This document shows positions 59,603 through 64,000 of a stretch of DNA of 64,000 nucleotides, piece by piece. The notes beneath the pieces were generated by a model. The model searched no databases. It saw only the letters and a program-made list of their open reading frames with translations, and had not been told where the DNA came from. The DNA is from Onchidella celtica (Eukaryota; Mollusca; Gastropoda; Systellommatophora; Onchidiidae). Made by a program: the position numbers and the translations under genes. The stretch's first letter is position 1; the number at the start of each line of letters is the position of its first letter. The stretch is from contig OZ007581.1 of the NCBI GenBank assembly GCA_963931925.1, positions 27,769,312-27,833,311 on the forward strand. Direction: 5' to 3'.

Positions 59603-60785
59603 TTCTTTCCGTTTTTCTTATCTTTTCATCTTGGTGCCTGATGCCTCAGAAACCATACACCTCATCTTTCTCCTCCCCAGCCTATTTCTGCTTTGAATTC
59701 CCAACCCATTTCCCCACCTCACTGCATTAGGCATGCTGTCTCGGCCATTTTATCTACAGAATAGAGAAACTACCAAAAGCGACACAAGGCAGGAATGCGT
59801 CATCAATTTTGACTATCCTATGCCATTTTGGATCAGATCGACTGTTCGTAACTAGTCACGCGCAACGATGTTTAATGTAACATACTACAAACTACGAAAC
59901 GTTTTCCACTGAATATACATGTATTCGGAAATTCATTTCCGTAAAAGAATTTGAACACTATTTACACCTTCCTTGGTCATTCTTTTGCGCATTAGAACAG
60001 CAGGACCGGCGTATCAAAACAACAATCACACAAATCACAATCATCACACCGGAAGTAAAAATGTTGGTGTCAGCCAGATGTCACCATTTCGGTTCTTCTA
60101 CCTAATTCTAATGTGGGTCGAGATCTACAACACACTCCCTGATAATGCGAACAAATTAATAAATCTATTTACAACAATATACATCAATAATGAATCCTAG
60201 TTTACAAATATCAGGGGTACAAGATAAATAACACCCCACACGATCGCCAGTGAGTCACTGAATGGGTTAAATGAAGTTTCATCTCATCCAAAATGGCGGT
60301 ACCCATACTTAGGCTAGTCACGAAAAGTGGGCTTCTTTCGCTTCTGGTAGTTCCCTATTCTGTGGGCATGCCGCCTCGGCCATCTTATCCACTCAATGCC
60401 AACACCCCCCCCCCTCCCCCAACTCGTGAAGCGGTGCACAAGACACCACCAACCCCACCCCCCGACTTAAATAAATTCGGAAACCAAAGTATGTAGAAAA
60501 ATCAACCACAGTCGGCCTTGTTCATCCCGTAGAGGATGAACCACACAAACAAAAAGTCTATCATGGAAGGAGCCATGGGAAGAAAAGTGAAAAAAAAACA
60601 CATAATTTCAGCACCGTTATGCCCAGCGCCGACCCAAAGAATTGTTCACAAATTTACCAGTCTCACAATTATAAGCCCAATATTTGACTTCATCAATCGG
60701 TTTAGCCTCTAAGGAAAGCATTGAGGTTCAAAAGATAAAGGGGTTTTCCCTTTCCGTTCGAGTCCATATCCTGTACTCATTCACA
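59603..60785. other. Non-coding stretch
   Basis: No gene is confirmed. On the minus strand at 60573-60508 a 22-codon frame MAPSMIDFLFVWFILYG.. is short and hydrophobic; I cannot identify it. TCGGCCATTTTATC-type segments near 59745 and 60380 suggest a worn repeat shared with 62050-62190. Confidence 0.35.
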
Positions 60786-60936
60786 TGATGAGAGGCAGAG
60801 ACACAGAGAGGGAGAGAGAGAAGGGGAGAGGGGGGAACGAGAGAGGGGACAGAGGGGGGAGAAGAGAGAGAGAGAAAGAGAAAGGGAAAGAGAGAGAGAG
60901 AGTGAGAGAGAGAGAGAGAGACAGAGACAGAAAAGA
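60786..60936 (+). repeat. (GA)n purine tract
   Basis: GAGAGA runs with AGAGGGGACAGAGGGGGG interruptions. Confidence 0.9.
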
Positions 60937-61439
60937 AGTGAGTTGTGCATGTGGCAACAGGAAGAAAATAACGGCTCAAAACGGATACAAGGACAACAGG
61001 ACACGTTTTCACAACAAGTAGGCCAAACGTAAGCGGGAAGAGACCGAAAAAGATGACCAAATACGGACAACTGAAAAATGCCAATAAAGACAAAGAAATA
61101 AAGAAGATTAAAAAAAAATTTTTTTAAATACAAAGACAGAGAAAAAAGGGGATATGAAATTACCAGGAATAAAGCAACCCATGGGCCCACCAACGACAAT
61201 ACCTGGAATTTTAAATGCATTTCACGTATTGGGCTAATATACCTGTATCTACAATACTCGTACTATGCGCAGGCTGTACCGAATCCATTAACACCCCTCT
61301 CCTCATCCCCACCCTCGCCCGTAGGACAGAATATGCAGTGACACCCCGCCCCCAAAAACAGACCGAAAAAAAAAGAAAACGAAATAAATTCCAGACCACA
61401 AAAAAAAAAAAAGGAGGGCATGATGGTCAACTTCCAATA

Positions 61440-61800
61440 AGAGGGAGGAATTTGACGGTCAGCGAGAGGTGAAAACGCGTGGGGGGAACGGAACCATCAA
61501 GAAAAATAACTGCTCATTCCTGATCAATTCTCCGTCTCATGGAAACCGGAAGCTGATTTGTGTGTCAGCGGGGCCGGGTTACGCCCGGAAATGTCCAGAG
61601 GAGACAACTCTTCAAACGTCACGCTCAGCGGGAACACATCCGCAGTTTCGAATCCAACCCGGCCATTTCCAGACACCGTTTCTTTCTCTCCCCCTAGTTC
61701 TGCCGACAGGCTCCACCAGCTCAGAGAACGGTGTGCCATTGTTGGAGCCATCTCAAGTGTGACATTTTCTACCACAGTTATTCGAATGTAACCGTGTATT
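61440..61800. other. GC-richer island with overlapping open frames
   Basis: CpG-containing and GC-richer than its surroundings, with open frames of 97 (+), 77 (+) and 83 (-) codons overlapping. It contains CCGGAAG (ETS-like). No protein family is recognised. It could be a 5' exon or promoter region of a neighbouring gene, or old repeat. Confidence 0.25.
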
Positions 61801-62284
61801 TAACTGTTATTGTCCTTGTTATTTTTTTCAGAGGTGAGGCGGACACACTAAAAATTAATGTTTAAGCTACATGTTGGTTTAAAAACTTTTATACACATTT
61901 ACAAAACTCTTTTCAGATCTATACAAAACAACTTTTAAGAATTTTAACAATGTAATAAAGTTTACATGGAATTGTTTAATTATTTTGTGAAATTTAAATT
62001 GTCCAAGCTCTGAACACCAAACATAAATATATTACTCAAACAGACTGTCAAAGGCGCAAAATGGCCGTTTTCGTGCCGATTCGCCATAAAACCCAAGGAT
62101 CTCCTCTTCAGAGCCATCGCGGCTTAAATTCCACACCATTTTCCCGCCTCCTCAATCTATTAAGTTCTCGAAGGCCAATTTATCTTTCTCCCTGGTCTCC
62201 ATTGCATGTCTCGATGGCTTTTCTCAAAGACCTTTGTCAGTATTGTTTTTAAGTTTTCATTCCATCGTATTCCTCTTCTTCTAT

Positions 62285-62415
62285 CCTAGCATCTTGCCGG
62301 CCACCCGAAGTGCGCAATATGTGGCAGAGTTCCGTGCCCAGATTGGACTTATCAGCCACCCTAGAAGACACTCCGTAAACCAATAGAGGATGAAGTCGTG
62401 GTCACGATCTAGAAC
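62285..62415 (+). mobile_element. LINE 3' end fragment
   Basis: CAICGR followed, one frame away, by RAQIGLISH matches the zinc-finger-like C-terminus of animal LINE ORF2 proteins, like 18985-19195. It is frameshifted and short. Confidence 0.55.
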
Positions 62416-62627
62416 GACGGACGAACGTCATCATAATAATCCTTGAGCTTGCCTCGTCTTTTTCCTGTCTTATCTACAAGCCATAATCCTCTCCTTCATT
62501 GATCTATCACTCTTCCTCGCCTATGCCCGTGCTGTCTTTCTCCCATTTTTTTTTTTTAAATCTCACCCTATTGGTCAAGTATTCACACAGATCCTTTCCC
62601 TCACTTTCCCTCTACTTAAACACACAT

Positions 62628-63227
62628 TCGTCACTGCTCTACTATACAATCATGGCATATGATCTTATGCCAAAAGGCGACTGACAGTTCATTGCATTCC
62701 TGAGCATGAGGGCTATCGGATAATATTATCGAAGTGTCTAGGCACACGACATATCGTGGAAAAAGCGTGGAGAGATTTTTTCACGACACGTTTTTCATCC
62801 AATCAGAGCTTACCGTTTTCTGACTCAAAATGGCGGCCCCCACTGAGCGGGAGGTCGGAACCTGGGGGGCGTGAGGGTCTAGTCAGTTTGTATCAATGGG
62901 CGGTAGTCAGATTGACTAATCAGGCGAAAAGGGGCTGGGGTAGCTGTATTAAGTCGTGAAACGTCGTGAAAAACTTCACCAAGGCCATTTCCACGACATG
63001 TCGTGGAAAACTTCACGGAGGCGATTTCCACGACATGTCGTGAAAATAGCCACTTCCTAATATTATAGAAAAAGAAATGCGCCAATAGGAAAATGTAATA
63101 AACCCATTACGATCACAGTGGCATATGTCACCACATGACACGAAAAGGAACAGTTTTTTTTCTTTTTTTTAAACATCTGAAAAATGTCAAAAACAACTTA
63201 TGCAGTTAGCGTAGAGCAGTCATGATA
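62628..63227 (-). mobile_element. MITE family F interrupted by another element
   Basis: The two halves (62628-62729 and 63058-63227) match family F in reverse orientation: CGTCACTGCTC, GCCAAAAGGCGACTGACAGT, GAGGGCTATC; then AGAAAAAGAAATGCGCCAAT. A 328-bp element separates them. Confidence 0.75.
62730..63057. mobile_element. Nested DNA transposon with 9-bp target duplication
   Basis: Flanked by TAATATTAT at 62721-62729 and 63058-63066. The termini GAAGTGTCTA..CACGACAT and ATGTCGTG..TAGCCACTTC are inverted repeats. Near the right end CCACGACATGTCGTGGAAAA is repeated in tandem. No coding capacity. A 9-bp duplication suits Mutator-like elements, but 8 bp (hAT) cannot be excluded. Confidence 0.75.
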
Positions 63228-63502
63228 ATTATATACAAGCAGCATCACTGACAATGTGGAATGTGTCAAGAACTGTCTCAACAGTATTTGATCACTGGTT
63301 CTTCGGCTAATGAAGCCCGTGAAGATTTCTCCGACACAAAGACTGGACTTACAAGAGAGTACCATATTAATACAAACCACAGCAAGTACATGAAGAAATC
63401 AATGCGACATCGCCACAGCCGGCTTCAAGCCAACTGGACCAACTGTTACCAATTGGCCACGGTACCTATGCAGTGAAATAGACCCAGACTGGTGTAAGCA
63501 CT

Positions 63503-63633
63503 AGACTGGCGGCTCGATGCCCGTACATTTTACTTCACACTAGCACAATAAACATTGCCAGCTGGGTCGCGGTGTGGGCGGTGCCAACTGTGTTAGTGTG
63601 AAGCAAAATTCATTGGCGACGAGCCACCGGTCT
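63503..63633. mobile_element. Short palindromic MITE
   Basis: 131 bp. Ends AGACTGGCGGCTCGATGCC and GGCGACGAGCCACCGGTCT, extended inward by TTTACTTCACACTAGC / GTTAGTGTGAAGCAAAA. It can fold into a near-complete hairpin. Confidence 0.65.
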
Positions 63634-63660
63634 GCACCGGCCCTGGTTTTTTTTTTTTTT

Positions 63661-63778
63661 CCGTATTTTGTATACTTCTTTAATCCCATTTGGGAAATTT
63701 GCCTTAGTATCATTGTAGCCCAGTTACAACTGAGGCAGACACGTCGTCGCCACAGTACAGCGCCGATAGGCGGTTGTT
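63661..63778 (-). mobile_element. tRNA-derived SINE, 3' tail fragment
   Basis: CTTTAATCCCATTTGGGAAA and CAGACACGTCGTCGCCACAG are the reverse complement of the SINE 3' region at 13800-13880. Head and core are absent. Confidence 0.75.
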
Positions 63779-64000
63779 GTTTTCTTTGGGGGGGGGGGGG
63801 TGGGGGGGGGGGGGTGGTAGGGCTAATAGGTCTTCTACACTCCTAAGGGGGGGGGGGTGATCCAGACTAATCTTGTCCTGACAAGTACACACAATAACAT
63901 ATTGCAAGATCCACCAAACACCATACTGCAGGTTTACAGAAAACAATAACGGTTATGGTTATTGGGGCCAGCAGCTCTTAAACATCGCAGCCATCATCAT

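Noticed and set aside
60508-60573. 22-codon hydrophobic micropeptide frame
   Set aside because: Too short to support without conservation data; no known small membrane protein recognised.

Overview
The window is nuclear DNA of an intron-rich animal, most likely a lophotrochozoan and plausibly a gastropod or other mollusc. This is inferred from the diverged but animal-type genes, the AT-rich introns, a tRNA-derived SINE family and a very dense population of short inverted-repeat DNA transposons. There are no operons, bacterial genes, CRISPR arrays or viral genes.

Three host genes are supported, all on the minus strand and head to tail. (1) TBCEL, the tubulin cofactor E-like protein: eight coding exons from 26650 down to 16727. 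Every splice phase closes, giving 546 codons with leucine-rich repeats and a C-terminal ubiquitin-like domain. A 5' non-coding exon and promoter are predicted near 28.7-28.87 kb. (2) MRPL17 (mitochondrial ribosomal protein bL17m): four coding exons from 34154 to 31584, 202 codons, with a predicted 5' UTR exon and an ETS/CRE-like promoter near 35.7-35.9 kb. (3) The terminal coding exon of RBM42 at 45768-45656. Its upstream exons were not found and may lie beyond the right edge.

The rest is non-coding and dominated by repeats. 1-16 kb: AT-rich sequence with scattered MITEs, one SINE and one weak candidate exon at 7655-7757. 16-29 kb: TBCEL, whose introns host two copies of one MITE family and three TTAA-flanked piggyBac-like elements. 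29-36 kb: MRPL17. 36-45 kb: LINE 3' fragments, long-TIR MITEs and purine microsatellites. 45-64 kb: the RBM42 exon, then long GA and GATA arrays, SINEs, tandem MITEs, a pair of MITEs carrying a THAP zinc-finger start, and a nested insertion with a 9-bp target duplication that can be checked against an empty paralogous site elsewhere in the window.

The host genes have no evident shared pathway: tubulin turnover, mitochondrial translation and RNA binding. The most distinctive content is the mobile-element ecology: about ten separable short DNA-transposon families in 64 kb, several nested or sitting close to splice sites, and one carrying a transposase-type THAP fragment. No complete autonomous transposon was found.
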